From: Leptospira bouyouniensis
GTDB lineage: Bacteria > Spirochaetota > Leptospiria > Leptospirales > Leptospiraceae
Assembly (NCBI RefSeq): GCF_004769525.1
Contig: NZ_RQFT01000011.1
Span: forward strand, 434,001-498,000
DNA length: 64,000 nt
Direction: 5' to 3'
Part shown: in pieces, positions 47,692 to 59,543 of the stretch
Layout: the number at the start of each line of letters is the position of its first letter
How positions within the stretch are numbered: the stretch's first letter is position 1
Program-made: the position numbers and the translations under genes
The notes under the pieces: model-generated
What the model saw: only the letters and a program-made list of their open reading frames with translations
What the model was told of the DNA's origin: nothing
Database searches by the model: none

Positions 47692-48069
47692 CTACTTCGT
47701 AGCCTTTTTCTTATTCGCTACGGTTTTCTTGACTCCCTTACGGGTTCTTGCGTTGGTTCTAGTTCTTTGTCCATTGACTGGAAGCCCACGTCTATGACGG
47801 AAACCTCTATAACAACCCACATCCATCAATCGTTTGATGTTTAGGTTGACTTCGGAACGAAGATCCCCTTCTACCTGGTATGATTCTTCAATGACTCGTC
47901 GGATCGCGGCTTCTTGTTCGTCCGAAAGGTCCTTCACCCTGATAGATTCGTCAATTCCTGCTTTTTTCAGGATATTTTGAGAGGATGTCTTACCAATACC
48001 AAATACGTATGTAAGACCGATCACTATTCTTTTGTTTGATGGTAAATCAACACCCGCGATACGTGCCAT
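47692..48069 (-). CDS. rpsM: 30S ribosomal protein S13
   Basis: A 125-residue S13 ([20 protein letters not shown] at the start, [24 protein letters not shown] region near residues 93-112). It lines the head of the small subunit near the P-site tRNA. It follows rpmJ after 6 bases. Confidence 0.97.
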   Translation of the reverse strand: MARIAGVDLPSNKRIVIGLTYVFGIGKTSSQNILKKAGIDESIRVKDLSDEQEAAIRRVIEESYQVEGDLRSEVNLNIKRLMDVGCYRGFRHRRGLPVNGQRTRTNARTRKGVKKTVANKKKATK

Positions 48070-48075
48070 ATCTTC

Positions 48076-48189
48076 TTATCTTTGCCTTTGTTTGTGTTTT
48101 GGGTTCGTGCAAATCACTCGGATTACACCTTTTCTGCGAATGACTTTGCATTCTGGACAGATTTTTTTTACTGATGCTCTAACTTTCAT
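48076..48189 (-). CDS. rpmJ: 50S ribosomal protein L36
   Basis: A 37-residue protein too short for most gene tracks. It starts [24 protein letters not shown] and retains the zinc ligands Cys-x2-Cys, a further Cys and a His (CTNPKH), so it is the zinc-binding form. It starts 9 bases after the infA stop. Confidence 0.96.
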   Translation of the reverse strand: MKVRASVKKICPECKVIRRKGVIRVICTNPKHKQRQR

Positions 48190-48198
48190 TATAGTTTC

Positions 48199-48417
48199 CT
48201 ATTTCTTTCTGTAAGTGATACGGCCCTTGGTTAAGTCATAAGGTGAAAGTTCCACAGTGACTTTGTCTCCAGGTAAAATACGAATGTAATGCATACGCAT
48301 CTTTCCTGAAATGTGCGCTAAAACTTTGTGACCATTCTCAAGTTCCACACGGAACATTGCATTTGGTAACGGTTCTAAAACGGTTCCGTCAATGGTAATT
48401 GCTTCTTCCTTAGCCAG
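48199..48417 (-). CDS. infA: translation initiation factor IF-1 with a CTG start
   Basis: A 72-residue protein that matches IF-1 over its whole length ([20 protein letters not shown], then [20 protein letters not shown]). IF-1 occupies the A site during initiation. The codon at the expected first residue is CTG (48415-48417); upstream in frame are ACT and then TAG, so no ATG, GTG or TTG start exists for a full-length protein. AGGAG at 48425-48429 is 7 bases before the CTG. The first internal Met is about residue 21, which would remove the first strands of the OB fold. Confidence 0.93.
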   Translation of the reverse strand: MAKEEAITIDGTVLEPLPNAMFRVELENGHKVLAHISGKMRMHYIRILPGDKVTVELSPYDLTKGRITYRKK

Positions 48418-48427
48418 AGTCTATCTC

Positions 48428-48991
48428 CTACTGGATTGATTTTAAAATAGTGTTAGTGATTTCTTCCATACTTCCCAAACCATTGATTTGCCGAAGGATC
48501 CCTGTGCCTTTATAAAAGTCAATCAGGGGCAACGTCTTGGTGTTGTAAGTATGCAGACGGTTTTTGATGGTCTCTTCGTTGTCATCCGAGCGCCCTTCTT
48601 TGATCGCTCTACCTAGCAACCGTTTGACGAGTTCTTCGTCAGGAACGTCTAGGTTGACAACGGAGTCGAGCTCCATGCGAAGCTCTTTGAGGATTTCCGA
48701 GAGAGCCTTTGCTTGCTCCACCGTCCTTGGAAATCCATCCAATATGAATCCATTTGCACAATCGGATTCGACCAATCGGTCGCGAATTATGCCTATAACG
48801 ACAGCATCTGGAACAAGGTCTCCCGCGTCCATAAATTTTTTTGCTTCAATCCCCATCGCTGTACCATTTTTCACAGCGGCACGGAGGATATCGCCAGTTG
48901 AAATCTGAGGGATTTTGTATTTCTCTTTGATGATGTCAGCTTGTGTTCCCTTACCAGCACCTGGAGGGCCCATAAATATGAGTCTCTTCAT
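48428..48991 (-). CDS. adk: adenylate kinase
   Basis: A 187-residue short-form adenylate kinase lacking the long LID domain. Walker A is GPPGAGKGT (residues 7-15), and the AMP-binding [14 protein letters not shown] is near residues 80-93. It interconverts AMP and ATP to ADP. It lies between secY and infA as in many bacteria; methionine aminopeptidase (map), often found here, is absent. Its stop overlaps the infA ribosome-binding sequence. Confidence 0.96.
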   Translation of the reverse strand: MKRLIFMGPPGAGKGTQADIIKEKYKIPQISTGDILRAAVKNGTAMGIEAKKFMDAGDLVPDAVVIGIIRDRLVESDCANGFILDGFPRTVEQAKALSEILKELRMELDSVVNLDVPDEELVKRLLGRAIKEGRSDDNEETIKNRLHTYNTKTLPLIDFYKGTGILRQINGLGSMEEITNTILKSIQ

Positions 48992-48994
48992 TCG

Positions 48995-50374
48995 TTACAC
49001 TCTTCCCTTGATTTTAGTCTTTTTCATGAAACCTTCATAGTTTCTCATGAGCAGTTGGGCTTCGATTTGTTTTAATGTTTCGAGTGCCACACCCACCATA
49101 ATGAGAAGAGAAGTCCCTCCGAATGTATACACTAACGTTCCACCACCGGTGTTTGAACCTAGGTTTAAGAACTTAATGATGAGATAAGGAGCAAGAGCAA
49201 GACCTGCAAGGAAAAGAGCACCCGGTAAGGTGATTCGATTCAAAATTTTCTCAATCATTTCTTTTGTTTGGCTCCCTGGACGGACACCTGGGATAAACCC
49301 ACCATATTTTTTAAGGTTATCAGCTAACTCTTGTGGATTGAACTGAATCGCTGTATAAAAATACGCAAAGAATATAATTAAAGAAGTATAAATCACATAG
49401 TAAAATAAAGCATGGTACCATATTTGTGAGAACGGATTAAAATAGTCCATAATCACAGCCCAACCAGCCCATTGTCCGCCCTTGGAGGACAACCACTGAA
49501 CAATTGTTTGTGGGAATAGAATCAGCGAAGATGCAAAGATAATTGGCATTACGTTTGCACTGTTCACTTTGAAAGGGATGGATTGGCTACGTGCCTGAAC
49601 CATCTTTCTACCCACCATTTGTTTTCCATAATTCAAAGGAACCCGGCGAACCCCTTGGGTTAAAATCACCGTAAGAGAGATGAGAACAATAAAGATAATG
49701 ATTAGAATCAGAATACTAAGTGCATCAGAAGTATCAGAAGTAAACATTGCAATGAGTGCTTCTGGCATACGACCAATGATACCAGCAAAAATAATGAGGG
49801 AAATTCCGTTCCCAATCCCACGTTCTGTGATTTGTTCCCCGAGCCAAATGAGAAGCACTGTTCCCGTAGTGATGGAAAGCATCGCAATCGGTAAAAAGTA
49901 ACCTTCTACCGATGGGTTGATCAGGCCTGGGTATTTTGCTTGAGCAGTTCCTGATCCAGTGGACCAAGAATTAGCAAGTTGGATCACAGCAAGCGACTGG
50001 ATTGCACAAAGGATAAGAGTGCCATACTTCGTATACTGTTGGATTTTTTTTCGGCCTTCTTCCCCTTCTTTTTGCATCTTTTGCAAACTTGGAATGAGAA
50101 CCATGACAAGTTGCATGATGATTGAAGAGGAGATGTATGGCATGATACCAAGTGCAAAAATAGAGAACTTGAGAAGAGCACCACCAGCAAACAAATCTAC
50201 CATTCCAAGGAAACCTTCACTTGGATCGGCAGTAATGCCCGTCACAATCAAACTGTTGATTCCAGGAATGGTCACGTGAGTTCCCATTCTGAAAAGTAAC
50301 AACATACCGATCGTAAATAGGATTTTAGATCTTAATTCCGGGATTCGAAAGATGTTAGCGATGGTTTGAAACAT
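48995..50374 (-). CDS. secY: preprotein translocase subunit SecY
   Basis: A 459-residue channel protein with ten transmembrane helices. Conserved features include [20 protein letters not shown] near the N-terminus, the cytoplasmic loop with [14 protein letters not shown], and [12 protein letters not shown]. It forms the inner-membrane protein-conducting channel. It is placed between rplO and adk, the common order. Confidence 0.97.
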   Translation of the reverse strand: MFQTIANIFRIPELRSKILFTIGMLLLFRMGTHVTIPGINSLIVTGITADPSEGFLGMVDLFAGGALLKFSIFALGIMPYISSSIIMQLVMVLIPSLQKMQKEGEEGRKKIQQYTKYGTLILCAIQSLAVIQLANSWSTGSGTAQAKYPGLINPSVEGYFLPIAMLSITTGTVLLIWLGEQITERGIGNGISLIIFAGIIGRMPEALIAMFTSDTSDALSILILIIIFIVLISLTVILTQGVRRVPLNYGKQMVGRKMVQARSQSIPFKVNSANVMPIIFASSLILFPQTIVQWLSSKGGQWAGWAVIMDYFNPFSQIWYHALFYYVIYTSLIIFFAYFYTAIQFNPQELADNLKKYGGFIPGVRPGSQTKEMIEKILNRITLPGALFLAGLALAPYLIIKFLNLGSNTGGGTLVYTFGGTSLLIMVGVALETLKQIEAQLLMRNYEGFMKKTKIKGRV

Positions 50375-50381
50375 AGTTTAT

Positions 50382-50915
50382 CTAGTTTTTTTTCTCTTCT
50401 TTTTTCTTTTCTCTGATAATAACTTTTCCACCAGCTTTTTCGATTTTCTCTTTTGCTGAGGCAGAAAAAGCATCTACCGTAATGGTAATGGCAGAAGTCA
50501 CTTCTCCCGTACCCAGTAATTTGATTGGACCTACTTCGGACTTAATCAAAGATTTTGCTTTCAGAATCGCTGGAGTTACTTCCCCAGAAAGACCTGCCTT
50601 TGTTAAGGAGATCAAATTCACTGGTTGGAACTCAACAGAGAAAATATTAGTAAAACCACGTTTTGGCAAACGTCTGTGGAGTGGGAGCTGTCCCCCTTCG
50701 AATCCACGTCTCATCGAAGCTGCACGTGCTCTTTGTCCTTTCGAACCACGAGTGGAAGTTTTTCCCATCCCTGATCCTGGACCTTGGCCCACTCGTTTCG
50801 GAGACGTTTTTGCGCCTTCCGGAACAGGAACCAAGTTTTTGTTGCCGAGAGATGTGGATTTTTTCGGACGTTTTGCGCCGAATCCACGACCTTGTTCAAT
50901 TCTATCTTGTGCCAT
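50382..50915 (-). CDS. rplO: 50S ribosomal protein L15
   Basis: A 177-residue L15, about 30 residues longer than usual. The core begins at RVGQGPGSGMGKTSTRGSKG near residue 41, after a basic N-terminal extension of about 25 residues, and there is a short lysine-rich end. It lies between rpmD and secY. Confidence 0.96.
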   Translation of the reverse strand: MAQDRIEQGRGFGAKRPKKSTSLGNKNLVPVPEGAKTSPKRVGQGPGSGMGKTSTRGSKGQRARAASMRRGFEGGQLPLHRRLPKRGFTNIFSVEFQPVNLISLTKAGLSGEVTPAILKAKSLIKSEVGPIKLLGTGEVTSAITITVDAFSASAKEKIEKAGGKVIIREKKKEEKKN

Positions 50916-50919
50916 GCGA

Positions 50920-51099
50920 TTATACCTTTTCCACTTTCAACAAGTAACCTACTTGTCGTAACATCCCTTGCAATTGGGGAGTCATTTTGTGTTTTTTGGA
51001 TTGACCTTTCTTTTTCAGGCCGAGAGCAATCAGAGTTTTTTTGTGCATTGGAATGATGCCAATAGAACTTCTTTCTTGCGTTACGATCACTTCTTCCAT
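50920..51099 (-). CDS. rpmD: 50S ribosomal protein L30
   Basis: A 59-residue L30 ([20 protein letters not shown], then [14 protein letters not shown]). The ATG at 51099 gives the normal length; a longer frame opening at 51153 runs back into rpsE and is not used. Confidence 0.95.
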   Translation of the reverse strand: MEEVIVTQERSSIGIIPMHKKTLIALGLKKKGQSKKHKMTPQLQGMLRQVGYLLKVEKV

Positions 51100-51112
51100 T
51101 GTCAGTACCCTT

Positions 51113-51619
<507 letters not shown>

Positions 51620-51988
51620 TTAGAACTCCAATCCACCTTCGCGTGCAGAATCAGCAAACGCAGCGATCCTACCGTGGTAAACCATTCCAGAACGGTCTAG
51701 AACCACTTGCGAAACACCTGCTTTCTTCGCCTTGTCAGCGACTACTTTACCGAGTTCGGTTGCAGCCGATTTACTCTTCTTAGAATTTTCATGTTTCGGA
51801 AAATCTTTCTCAAGGGTAGTTGCATATACTAATGTTACACCCTTTGCATCATCTATGATTTGTGCAGTGAGGTAACGGTTTGTTTTGTTAAACACTAACC
51901 GAGGTCTTTCCGATGTTTGGCGGATTTTGTATCGAACTCTCTCCGCTCTTCTCAATCTTTTCGTATTTTTAGCTGTCTTGTTGATCAT
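51620..51988 (-). CDS. rplR: 50S ribosomal protein L18
   Basis: A 122-residue L18 that binds 5S rRNA ([21 protein letters not shown] at the start, [19 protein letters not shown] near the end). It lies between rplF and rpsE with no spare bases to rpsE. Confidence 0.97.
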   Translation of the reverse strand: MINKTAKNTKRLRRAERVRYKIRQTSERPRLVFNKTNRYLTAQIIDDAKGVTLVYATTLEKDFPKHENSKKSKSAATELGKVVADKAKKAGVSQVVLDRSGMVYHGRIAAFADSAREGGLEF

Positions 51989-51994
51989 GACGTT

Positions 51995-52534
51995 CTACTT
52001 CTTACCGGTTTTTCCGGCCTTTCTACGGATGTATTCATTCGCGTATTTGATCCCTTTGCCTTTGTAAGGCTCTGGAGGTCTTTTGGAACGAATATCAGCC
52101 GCAACTTGTCCAACCAGTTGTCGGTCTATTCCCGATACTTTGATTTTGAGCTGATCTGCGACTTCAATTTTGATGCCATTTGGTTCAGGGAACACCACTT
52201 CATGAGAATAACCAAGCGCCATCACTAGATCCTTACCGCGTTTTTGTGCACGGTAACCGACCCCAGTGATTTCTAAGTTTTTTTCCCAACCAGAAGTGAC
52301 TCCTTTTACGCAGTTCATCGCAAGAGAACGAACAAGACCATGGAGAGCCACAGTCTTTTGGTCTTCACTTTTACGAGTAAAAACCAATTCTCCGTTTTCT
52401 ACGTTGGCACTTACACCTTCGTAAATAGGAGTTTTTAATTCCCCTAACGGCCCTTTGATGGTAAGGGCTTCTGCATCTGCTTTTACTTCTACCTTTGCAG
52501 GCAATTTGATGATACTTTTTCCAACTCGAGACAT
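51995..52534 (-). CDS. rplF: 50S ribosomal protein L6
   Basis: A 179-residue L6 with [21 protein letters not shown] in the middle and the C-terminal signature [14 protein letters not shown]. It sits near the sarcin-ricin loop of the large subunit. Normal length; 14 bases after rpsH. Confidence 0.97.
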   Translation of the reverse strand: MSRVGKSIIKLPAKVEVKADAEALTIKGPLGELKTPIYEGVSANVENGELVFTRKSEDQKTVALHGLVRSLAMNCVKGVTSGWEKNLEITGVGYRAQKRGKDLVMALGYSHEVVFPEPNGIKIEVADQLKIKVSGIDRQLVGQVAADIRSKRPPEPYKGKGIKYANEYIRRKAGKTGKK

Positions 52535-52548
52535 AGTGTTATCGTTCT

Positions 52549-52947
52549 CTAGAATACCTTACAGAGAACTTCCCCTCCTACTCTGAGTTTACGAGCACGT
52601 TTCCCAGTCATCACACCTTTCGAAGTCGAAAGGATGAGGGTTCCGATGTTATTTCGGAACGGACGGATTTCACCAGATTGGATGTAAACTCGACGACCTG
52701 GAGTGGATACTCTTTCGATCATACGAATCACTGGTTTTTTTTCCGTGTCATATTTTAGTTTTACTTGGAAGTCATCAAAACTTCCATTTTTTACAGTTTG
52801 AACATCATCTACAAAACCTTCTTCTTTGAGAAGATCTAGGATGGACTTTTTGATTTTGCTACCAGGAATCACACAAAGCTCATGTTTAGCTTGTTGTGCG
52901 TTTCTAATTCTTGTTAGCATATCTGCGATTGGATCTGAAAGACTCAT
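52549..52947 (-). CDS. rpsH: 30S ribosomal protein S8
   Basis: A 132-residue S8 ([18 protein letters not shown] at the start, [18 protein letters not shown] near the end). S8 binds the central domain of 16S rRNA and in E. coli represses the spc operon. Confidence 0.97.
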   Translation of the reverse strand: MSLSDPIADMLTRIRNAQQAKHELCVIPGSKIKKSILDLLKEEGFVDDVQTVKNGSFDDFQVKLKYDTEKKPVIRMIERVSTPGRRVYIQSGEIRPFRNNIGTLILSTSKGVMTGKRARKLRVGGEVLCKVF

Positions 52948-52964
52948 ATCTTACCTTAACCTAA

Positions 52965-53150
52965 TTACCAGGAGGACTTTTTCACACCGGGGATCTGAGC
53001 CTTGCTAGCAAGGTCCCGGAAGCAAAGACGACACATATCAAAGCGGCGCAAATAAGCGCGTGATCGACCACAAAGAGGGCAACGATTGTACTCTCTCACT
53101 TTGAATTTTTGCTCTTTGGCGTGGCGTTCCATCATTGATTTTTTCGCCAT
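52965..53150 (-). CDS. rpsN: 30S ribosomal protein S14, zinc type
   Basis: A 61-residue short S14 with the zinc ligands [21 protein letters not shown] (two Cys-x2-Cys pairs), the type Z form. It lies between rplE and rpsH. Confidence 0.97.
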   Translation of the reverse strand: MAKKSMMERHAKEQKFKVREYNRCPLCGRSRAYLRRFDMCRLCFRDLASKAQIPGVKKSSW

Positions 53151-53160
53151 GAGTAATCTC

Positions 53161-53712
53161 CTACTTACCAGCCGTTCGGTAAGGCATACCGAAGGCTTGG
53201 AATAATTCGAACGCTTCTTTGTCCACTTCCGTGTTCGTTACGAAAGTGATATTGATTCCATAGATCGTGTTGATTTTATCAAATTGGATCTCTGGGAAAA
53301 TGATCTGTTCTCTGACAGAAAGGTTGTAATTCCCTCTTCCATCAAAACCTTTCGGGTTCACACCACGAAAGTCACGAACCCTTGGAAGGGCTACGTTGAT
53401 GAAACGATCAAGGAACTCATACATATGATGACCACGAAGAGTCACTTTGCAACCGAGCACCATACCTTCTCTCACTTTGAAACCAGCGATTGATTTCTTA
53501 GCGAAAGTTTTCACTGGTCGTTGGCCAGTGATTTGGCCAATTTCCACAAGGCATGCTTCCATTGCTTTTGGGTTGGTATGCGCTTCGCCCATACCTACGT
53601 TAATTACGATTTTTTCGAGTTTTGGAACTCGCATCACACTTTGAAAGCCGAGTGACTTTTGGAGTGTTGGACGAATTTCCTTTTCGTATTTTGATTTAAG
53701 CCTAGGTACCAT
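53161..53712 (-). CDS. rplE: 50S ribosomal protein L5
   Basis: A 183-residue L5, a 5S rRNA-binding protein of the central protuberance ([39 protein letters not shown]). It starts 2 bases after the rplX stop. Confidence 0.97.
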   Translation of the reverse strand: MVPRLKSKYEKEIRPTLQKSLGFQSVMRVPKLEKIVINVGMGEAHTNPKAMEACLVEIGQITGQRPVKTFAKKSIAGFKVREGMVLGCKVTLRGHHMYEFLDRFINVALPRVRDFRGVNPKGFDGRGNYNLSVREQIIFPEIQFDKINTIYGINITFVTNTEVDKEAFELFQAFGMPYRTAGK

Positions 53713-53714
53713 AT

Positions 53715-54098
53715 CTATACTTCTTTCCCTTCAGGTCGAGTCACTCGTACGGATTTACCATCCTTCTTGGCAAAGCCCAAGCGTACAGCCTTAATTTTCT
53801 TCTTTGGCTTCGCTTTGTTCTCTGCTTTTGCGTCGTGAAACATCACATTGGAAATATGGATTGGGAATTCGATTTCAATCGCACCACCACCAGGGTTTTC
53901 CTGAGTTGGGCGAACGAATCTTTTTCTTTTGTTCACACCTTCGATATAAACACGGTCTTTGCGTTTATCAACAGCTAGAACTTTCCCTTTTTTTCCTTTT
54001 TCTTTTCCAGAAATCACAAGAACTTCATCGTCCTTTTTGATTTTTGTTTTTTTGAATTTAGTAGGCTCGGAACCTCTATATGCTAATTTAGTCGCCAT
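53715..54098 (-). CDS. rplX: 50S ribosomal protein L24
   Basis: A 127-residue L24, somewhat longer than the usual 100-105 residues. The KOW motif is [20 protein letters not shown] (about residues 21-40). About 15 extra residues precede it and the loop after [17 protein letters not shown] is extended. It starts assembly of the large subunit. Confidence 0.96.
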
Positions 54099-54099
54099 T

Positions 54100-54492
54100 T
54101 TAGAGAACCTCCGGAGCTAGAGATATAATTTTCATGTATTTTTTATCACGTAGTTCGCGGGCAACAGGTCCGAAGATCCTTGTTCCTTTTGGATTGCCTT
54201 TATCATCGATGATGGCAACCGCATTGTCATCAAAACGGATATAGGTTCCGTCTGGACGACGAACTTCTTTTTTCGTTCTTACGACAACGGCTCTTTGAAC
54301 CGCTTTGTTATGCACTTTTTTCCCTTGCCCGTCACGAAGACCGTATGCAGGTTGTGCTTCTTTCACAGCGACGATGATTTCGTCACCAAGCGTTGCGTAG
54401 CGTTTTTTCGAACCGCCAAGCACTTTAACGCACATGACTTTTTTCACACCCGAGTTATCGGCTACTTGTAAAATAGTTTCTTGTTGGATCAT
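54100..54492 (-). CDS. rplN: 50S ribosomal protein L14
   Basis: A 130-residue L14 ([19 protein letters not shown] at the start, [20 protein letters not shown] at the end). An insertion of about 8 residues (around [18 protein letters not shown], near residue 50) makes it longer than the usual 122. It overlaps the rpsQ stop by 4 bases. Confidence 0.97.
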
Positions 54493-54758
54493 ACTAATTT
54501 AGCCTTCTCAATTACCTTTACAAGTTTATGGTGTTTCTGTTTAGAAAGTGGTCTTGTTTCCACAGCGATGACTCGATCACCAACTTGACACTCGTTCTTC
54601 TCATCGTGAATTTTCACGCGAGAAGTTCTGGTCATAATCTTCTTAAACCGTGGGTGTACTTTTCTTGTGATGATTTCGATCACTACAGTTTTATCCATAG
54701 CATCGCTCACTACTACACCTTGGATGGTTAAAGACTTTTTAGAGTTTTTATCTTCCAT
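54489..54758 (-). CDS. rpsQ: 30S ribosomal protein S17
   Basis: An 89-residue S17 with an OB fold ([41 protein letters not shown]). It follows rpmC after 3 bases and overlaps rplN by 4. Confidence 0.97.
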   Translation of the reverse strand: MEDKNSKKSLTIQGVVVSDAMDKTVVIEIITRKVHPRFKKIMTRTSRVKIHDEKNECQVGDRVIAVETRPLSKQKHHKLVKVIEKAKLV

Positions 54759-54761
54759 AAC

Positions 54762-55034
54762 CTACTTCTTCTTACCTTTGCTAGTTTTAGCAGCTTTTGG
54801 AGCTGAACCAGCCTTTGGTGCGATTTGTTTGAGTTTTCCTTTTGCGCTGAGTTCCTTCTCACGAAGGACAGTGAGTGCTTGGGCAATTCTCTTCTTATGA
54901 TTGCGGATTACCTTTGGATTCTCAAGAGATCTTGTAACACCAAATTGGAATCTTGCTTTTCTTACTTCTTCGGAAGAGGAAAGAATTTCTTTCTTCAAAT
55001 CTTCTGGAGAAAGTGATTTGAAATCGTCTTTCAT
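54762..55034 (-). CDS. rpmC: 50S ribosomal protein L29
   Basis: A 90-residue L29. The two-helix core ([20 protein letters not shown] to [15 protein letters not shown]) covers 65 residues; a basic Ala/Lys-rich tail of about 22 residues follows. It lies at the exit tunnel. The start overlaps the rplP stop by 4 bases. Confidence 0.96.
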   Translation of the reverse strand: MKDDFKSLSPEDLKKEILSSSEEVRKARFQFGVTRSLENPKVIRNHKKRIAQALTVLREKELSAKGKLKQIAPKAGSAPKAAKTSKGKKK

Positions 55035-55444
55035 AGAACGTTCCTCTTAACAAATGAAGTTTCTACTGGCAGTTTAAAAGCTGCTAGGTGGAGTGCTTTT
55101 CTTGCTGTATCTTCATCGACACCAGCCATTTCAAAAAGAACTCTTCCTGGTCGGATTTCAGCAATCCAGAACTCAGGGTTACCTTTACCTTTACCCATAC
55201 GAGTTTCAGCAGGTTTTTTAGTGATTGGTAAATGAGGGAAGATCCTGATCCATAATTTCCCACCTCGTTTCACTTGGCGGTTGATAGTGATCCTTGCAGC
55301 CTCAATTTGGCGCGCAGTGATACGACCGGAAGAGATGGCTTTTAAACCAAACTCTCCGAACGCAACGTAAGAACCTCTTTCGTCCTTACCTTTTAAGCGC
55401 CCTCTTTGGCGTTTTCTAAATTTTACTCGTTTAGGTGCTAACAT
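55031..55444 (-). CDS. rplP: 50S ribosomal protein L16
   Basis: A 137-residue L16 ([19 protein letters not shown] at the start, [19 protein letters not shown] with the arginine that is hydroxylated or contacts tRNA in other species). It helps position A-site tRNA. Confidence 0.97.
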   Translation of the reverse strand: MLAPKRVKFRKRQRGRLKGKDERGSYVAFGEFGLKAISSGRITARQIEAARITINRQVKRGGKLWIRIFPHLPITKKPAETRMGKGKGNPEFWIAEIRPGRVLFEMAGVDEDTARKALHLAAFKLPVETSFVKRNVL

Positions 55445-55466
55445 GATGGTTTCTCTTTAGTACTTC

Positions 55467-56144
55467 TTAACTCGTTCTACGTTTTACAGCGTATTTATCT
55501 TCATCGGACTCTTCTTTTGTTGGGAAGTAGTCACCTGTATAAGTCCATACTTTCACACCAATCTGACCGAAAGTCGTGAGAGCTTCTTTGAATCCAAAAT
55601 CAATTTTGGCACGAAGTGTATGGAGTGGAACTCGTCCTTCCATATACTTTTCTGTTCTTGCCATATCTGCTCCGTTAAGTCTTCCGGAGATTTGGATTTT
55701 CACACCTTCAACTCCACCGCGCATCGCACGACGAAGTTCTGCTTTCATCACTCGACGGAATGGCATCCTTTGTTCGATTTGAAGAGCTACTGTTTCAGCA
55801 ATCGCTTGTGCGATGATCTCAGGTTTTTTCACTTCGATGATGTTCATTCCAATCGGCTTATCAGCGAACTTTTTAAGTTCTTGTTTTACCGCTTCGATGT
55901 TTTGGCCTTTTTGACCAATCACCATACCTGGTTTTGAAGTATGGAGGTTCACGTTGATTTTTTCAGGGAATCTTTCGATTATGATTTTCACAACGGATGC
56001 ATTTTTGAATTTCTTCAGAAGGAATCTACGGATCTTGATATCTTCGTGAAGATTTTTAATGTAATCTTGTTTGGAAAACCAAACCGAATCCCAGTTCCGT
56101 GTGATTCCGATTCGTAGTCCGATTGGATTTACTTTCTGACCCAT
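55467..56144 (-). CDS. rpsC: 30S ribosomal protein S3
   Basis: A 225-residue S3 with the KH-domain motif [20 protein letters not shown] (about residues 70-89) and the C-terminal [17 protein letters not shown]. It forms part of the mRNA entry channel. Normal length for bacteria. Confidence 0.97.
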   Translation of the reverse strand: MGQKVNPIGLRIGITRNWDSVWFSKQDYIKNLHEDIKIRRFLLKKFKNASVVKIIIERFPEKINVNLHTSKPGMVIGQKGQNIEAVKQELKKFADKPIGMNIIEVKKPEIIAQAIAETVALQIEQRMPFRRVMKAELRRAMRGGVEGVKIQISGRLNGADMARTEKYMEGRVPLHTLRAKIDFGFKEALTTFGQIGVKVWTYTGDYFPTKEESDEDKYAVKRRTS

Positions 56145-56147
56145 AAA

Positions 56148-56498
56148 TTAGCTAACCTTCTTTTCGATTTCAGAGACAACAACTGTGATGTGGCTAAGGC
56201 GTTTACGGATCCTAGAAGCACGTCCTCGTGCTCTTGGGCGGAAACGTTTCATGATAGGGCCATCATCCACATAGATTTTTTTAACAAAAAGTGAATTTGG
56301 ATCCAAACTTTCGTTCATCTGAATGGCATTTGCCACTGCGGAATTGAGAAGGTTAATGATCATTGAACTTGCTGCTTTGTTTGTGAAACGCAAGATATCA
56401 ATTGCTTCTTTGTAATCGTATCCACGAACTTCATCAGCAACCAGGCGAGCTTTTCTGGCAGAAATTCTTAGGTGTTTTCCAACTGCTTTTGCTTCCAT
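56148..56498 (-). CDS. rplV: 50S ribosomal protein L22
   Basis: A 116-residue L22 ([39 protein letters not shown] forms the tunnel-lining loop). The ATG at 56498 is preferred to a GTG one codon upstream. Confidence 0.96.
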   Translation of the reverse strand: MEAKAVGKHLRISARKARLVADEVRGYDYKEAIDILRFTNKAASSMIINLLNSAVANAIQMNESLDPNSLFVKKIYVDDGPIMKRFRPRARGRASRIRKRLSHITVVVSEIEKKVS

Positions 56499-56506
56499 CA
56501 CTCTAC

Positions 56507-56785
56507 CTATTTCTTCGCTACTTTTTTGTCTCCACCATGACCTTTGAAGGTTCTAGTGGGAGCAAATTCACCAAGTTTGTGACCGATCATGTTTTCGTTT
56601 ACATACACCGGAACAAACGCTTTGCCATTATGAATCATCACAGTGTGACCAATCATGTCTGGATAAATTGTACTTCTTCTGGACCAAGACTTGAAGGGTG
56701 TTTTTTTCCCTTCAGAATTTAACTTGGTAATTTTTTTCATGAGGTGGTCGTCGATGAACGGACCTTTTTTTAAGCTTCTAGCCAT
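56507..56785 (-). CDS. rpsS: 30S ribosomal protein S19
   Basis: A 92-residue S19 ([52 protein letters not shown]). It lies in the head of the small subunit, next to S13. Confidence 0.97.
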   Translation of the reverse strand: MARSLKKGPFIDDHLMKKITKLNSEGKKTPFKSWSRRSTIYPDMIGHTVMIHNGKAFVPVYVNENMIGHKLGEFAPTRTFKGHGGDKKVAKK

Positions 56786-56798
56786 GAGTATCTAGACC

Positions 56799-57635
56799 CT
56801 ACCTATTCCTGTTTTTCTTACGTCTTTGGACAATAAAACGATCAGACGGTCTTGTCTTACGTGTTTTAAATCCTTTCGTAGGTTTACCCCAAGGAGTCAC
56901 TGGGTGACGTCCACCGGAAGTTCTACCTTCACCACCACCGAGTGGGTGGTCCACAGGGTTCATAACGACCCCTCTTACTTTCGGTCTTTTTCCTAACCAA
57001 CGGTTACGACCGGCTTTTCCAATGATGACTAAGTTATGGTCTTTATTGGAGAGTTCTCCAACAGTCGCCAAACACTCTTTACGCACCTTTCGGATTTCCG
57101 AAGAAGGGAGTTTGAGTGAAACATAGTCTCCGTCTTTAGCGGAGATCACAGCAAAGGATCCTGCTGTTCTTGCGATCTGGCCACCTTTTCCAATATGGAG
57201 TTCGATGTTATGAACGTTCGTTCCTGCAGGGATTTTATCTAAAGGAAGTGTATTCCCTAGTTTGATTTCTGCATTTGGACCCGATTCTATTTTATCCCCA
57301 ACTTTTAAACCGTTTGGAGCTAAAATATATCGGTATTCACCATCCGCATAACAAACTAGTGCTATGAATGCGGAACGGTTTGGATCGTATTCAATCGTTT
57401 TGACTGTTGCAGGAATTCCAAACTTGTTACGTTTGAAATCGATGATACGAAACTTTCTTTTGTTACGTCCACCTTTCCGTCTAACAGCAATCCGACCCTT
57501 ATTGTCACGACCAGCCTTATATGAAATGTTGGCAGTGAGTGGTTTGTAAGGAACCACTTCTGTGATTTCTTTGAAATCTAAAACGGAATAATACCGGCTA
57601 GATTGCGTTGTGGGTTTAAGTTTTCTAATTCCCAT
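56799..57635 (-). CDS. rplB: 50S ribosomal protein L2
   Basis: A 278-residue L2 with GRNNRGRIxxRHxGGG-like region ([19 protein letters not shown]) and the C-terminal peptidyl-transferase-centre loop [16 protein letters not shown]. Normal length. It follows rplW after 2 bases. Confidence 0.97.
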   Translation of the reverse strand: MGIRKLKPTTQSSRYYSVLDFKEITEVVPYKPLTANISYKAGRDNKGRIAVRRKGGRNKRKFRIIDFKRNKFGIPATVKTIEYDPNRSAFIALVCYADGEYRYILAPNGLKVGDKIESGPNAEIKLGNTLPLDKIPAGTNVHNIELHIGKGGQIARTAGSFAVISAKDGDYVSLKLPSSEIRKVRKECLATVGELSNKDHNLVIIGKAGRNRWLGKRPKVRGVVMNPVDHPLGGGEGRTSGGRHPVTPWGKPTKGFKTRKTRPSDRFIVQRRKKNRNR

Positions 57636-57637
57636 AA

Positions 57638-57943
57638 TTAAACCTTAGCAAAATCCAAATTTGCTCCGTCAGCGAACGTCACTACGGCTTTTTTGTAGTG
57701 AGGTCTTTGTGACGGCATGTTTCTAAAACGTTTCATTTTCCCACGGTAAACTGCGACGTTTACATTTGTTGGAACTACGTTATACATTTGTTTCAGAGCC
57801 TGTTTGATCAAAGTTTTGTTCGCATCCGGGTGGACTTTGAACGTATACTTGACAGTTCTTTTTCCCATACGTTCGCCAATTGTTTGAAGGTCTTGCGACT
57901 TCTCTGTTACAACTGGTGATAAGATTACATTCTCTAGGTTCAC
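57638..57943 (-). CDS. rplW: 50S ribosomal protein L23
   Basis: A 101-residue L23 at the nascent-chain exit ([14 protein letters not shown] at the start, [18 protein letters not shown] in the middle). It is the docking site for trigger factor and SRP in other bacteria. Confidence 0.96.
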   Translation of the reverse strand: MNLENVILSPVVTEKSQDLQTIGERMGKRTVKYTFKVHPDANKTLIKQALKQMYNVVPTNVNVAVYRGKMKRFRNMPSQRPHYKKAVVTFADGANLDFAKV

Positions 57944-57947
57944 TGTC

Positions 57948-58583
57948 TTATCCCTTCTTAGAATACTGAGCCTGAAGCTCTTTTAAAGCGCTTTCAGAGA
58001 TTACTAAATTGTTATTATAGAGGATGTCTCGGCAAACGACTCGTTTGCTGTTCACATATTTGAGGTTCTCTATATTGCGAGTGGATTTTTTGAGGAATTG
58101 GTTTTCACCAGCTACCACAAAACCCACGTTACCCTTCTCTGCAATGTCCATATTCTTCAAAATGTTGTAGATGGACTTTGTGGAGTAAGAAGAAGGTTCT
58201 ACGTCTTCTATGATCGCGATTCTGTTTTCTTCCGCCTTTTTATTCAGGATGGAGAGAACAGCCTTTTTCTTAACGCTGCGTGACAAGTTTGAGGAATAAT
58301 CTCTTGGTTTTGGTCCATGAATGATACCACCACCAACGAAATGAGGAGCTCTGATGGATCCTTGTCTTGCACGACCAGTTCCTTTTTGAGCCCAAGGTTT
58401 GATTCCCCCACCGCGAACTTCGGAACGATCCTTTGTAGAATGTGTCCCTTGTCTGTTGTTCGCATTTTCAGCTTTAACCGCATCATAGATGGCTCCAAGC
58501 GAAATGCCGGTAGCAAATAATTCTGCCGGAAGTTCAACTTCGCTTACGAATACGCCTTCTTTATTGTATTTACGCGCTTTCAT
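57948..58583 (-). CDS. rplD: 50S ribosomal protein L4
   Basis: A 211-residue L4. The tunnel loop with [20 protein letters not shown] and [19 protein letters not shown] is near residues 43-82. In E. coli L4 controls the S10 operon; whether it does here is not visible. Confidence 0.97.
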   Translation of the reverse strand: MKARKYNKEGVFVSEVELPAELFATGISLGAIYDAVKAENANNRQGTHSTKDRSEVRGGGIKPWAQKGTGRARQGSIRAPHFVGGGIIHGPKPRDYSSNLSRSVKKKAVLSILNKKAEENRIAIIEDVEPSSYSTKSIYNILKNMDIAEKGNVGFVVAGENQFLKKSTRNIENLKYVNSKRVVCRDILYNNNLVISESALKELQAQYSKKG

Positions 58584-58594
58584 GTTCTACCTAT

Positions 58595-59218
58595 CTATCC
58601 GATTTTTTCTATCGTAACGATACCACGTTCCCTTCCTGGAACTGGACCGGATACAAATACCAAGTTGGCGTCTGCATCAATTTTTACTACCTTCAGGTTT
58701 CGAACAGTTGTCTGCTCAGAACCCATTCTTCCGCCCATTTTCAAACCCTTGAACACACGTCCAGGAGTTGTGTTCGATCCAATCGAACCAGGGTGTCTTT
58801 GGAAACGAGAACCGTGTCCTGCAGGACCACCAGCAAATCCATGGCGTTTGACAACACCTTGTGTTCCCTTCCCTTTTGAAGTTCCGGTCACTTTTACTGT
58901 ATCATCTAAAGCAAAAATATCTGCGAGTTTCACTTCTGAACCCACGGCAACACCTTCAAACCCTTTGAACTCAACCAAAGTTTTTTTAGGAGTCGCGATA
59001 TTCGCTTTTTTGATATGTCCTAACTCGGCCTTTGTTAAGTGTTTCTCTTTGGCATCACCAAAAGCCAATTGAACTGCTTCGTAGCCGTCATTCGCTTCTG
59101 TTTTTACCTGGGACACAAAACAAGGACCCACGCGTAAAACGGTTACAGTAACCATCTTACCGTCGTTATTGAATATGTGGGCCATGCCCAATTTTTCGCC
59201 GATTAAACCTTTAGCCAT
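58595..59218 (-). CDS. rplC: 50S ribosomal protein L3
   Basis: A 207-residue L3 ([20 protein letters not shown] at the start; [20 protein letters not shown] with the glutamine methylated by PrmB in other bacteria). It is an early assembly protein near the peptidyl-transferase centre. Confidence 0.97.
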
Positions 59219-59229
59219 GGATCCTATCC

Positions 59230-59538
59230 TTAGGATTTAATATCTACGGAAACTCCAGCAGGGAGTTGAAGCTTCATCAGGGCCTCTACCGTATCTTCAT
59301 TCGTATTTAAAATATCGATGAGTCTCTTGTGAGTTCTCATTTCAAATTGTTCTCTAGCTTTTTTATTCACGTGCGGAGAACGTAATACCGTGTAGATTTC
59401 TTTTTTCGTTGGGAGTGGGATTGGACCGGAGACAGTAGCTCCGGTCCTCTTCGCAGTCGCAACGATTTCAAAGGTTGATTGGTCAATCAACCGATGATCG
59501 AAAGCTTTTAACTTAACGCGAATTCTTTGTCCAGCCAT
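59230..59538 (-). CDS. rpsJ: 30S ribosomal protein S10
   Basis: A 102-residue S10 ([48 protein letters not shown]). It starts 5 bases after tuf, joining the str and S10 gene sets directly. Confidence 0.97.
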
Positions 59539-59543
59539 TGCGA

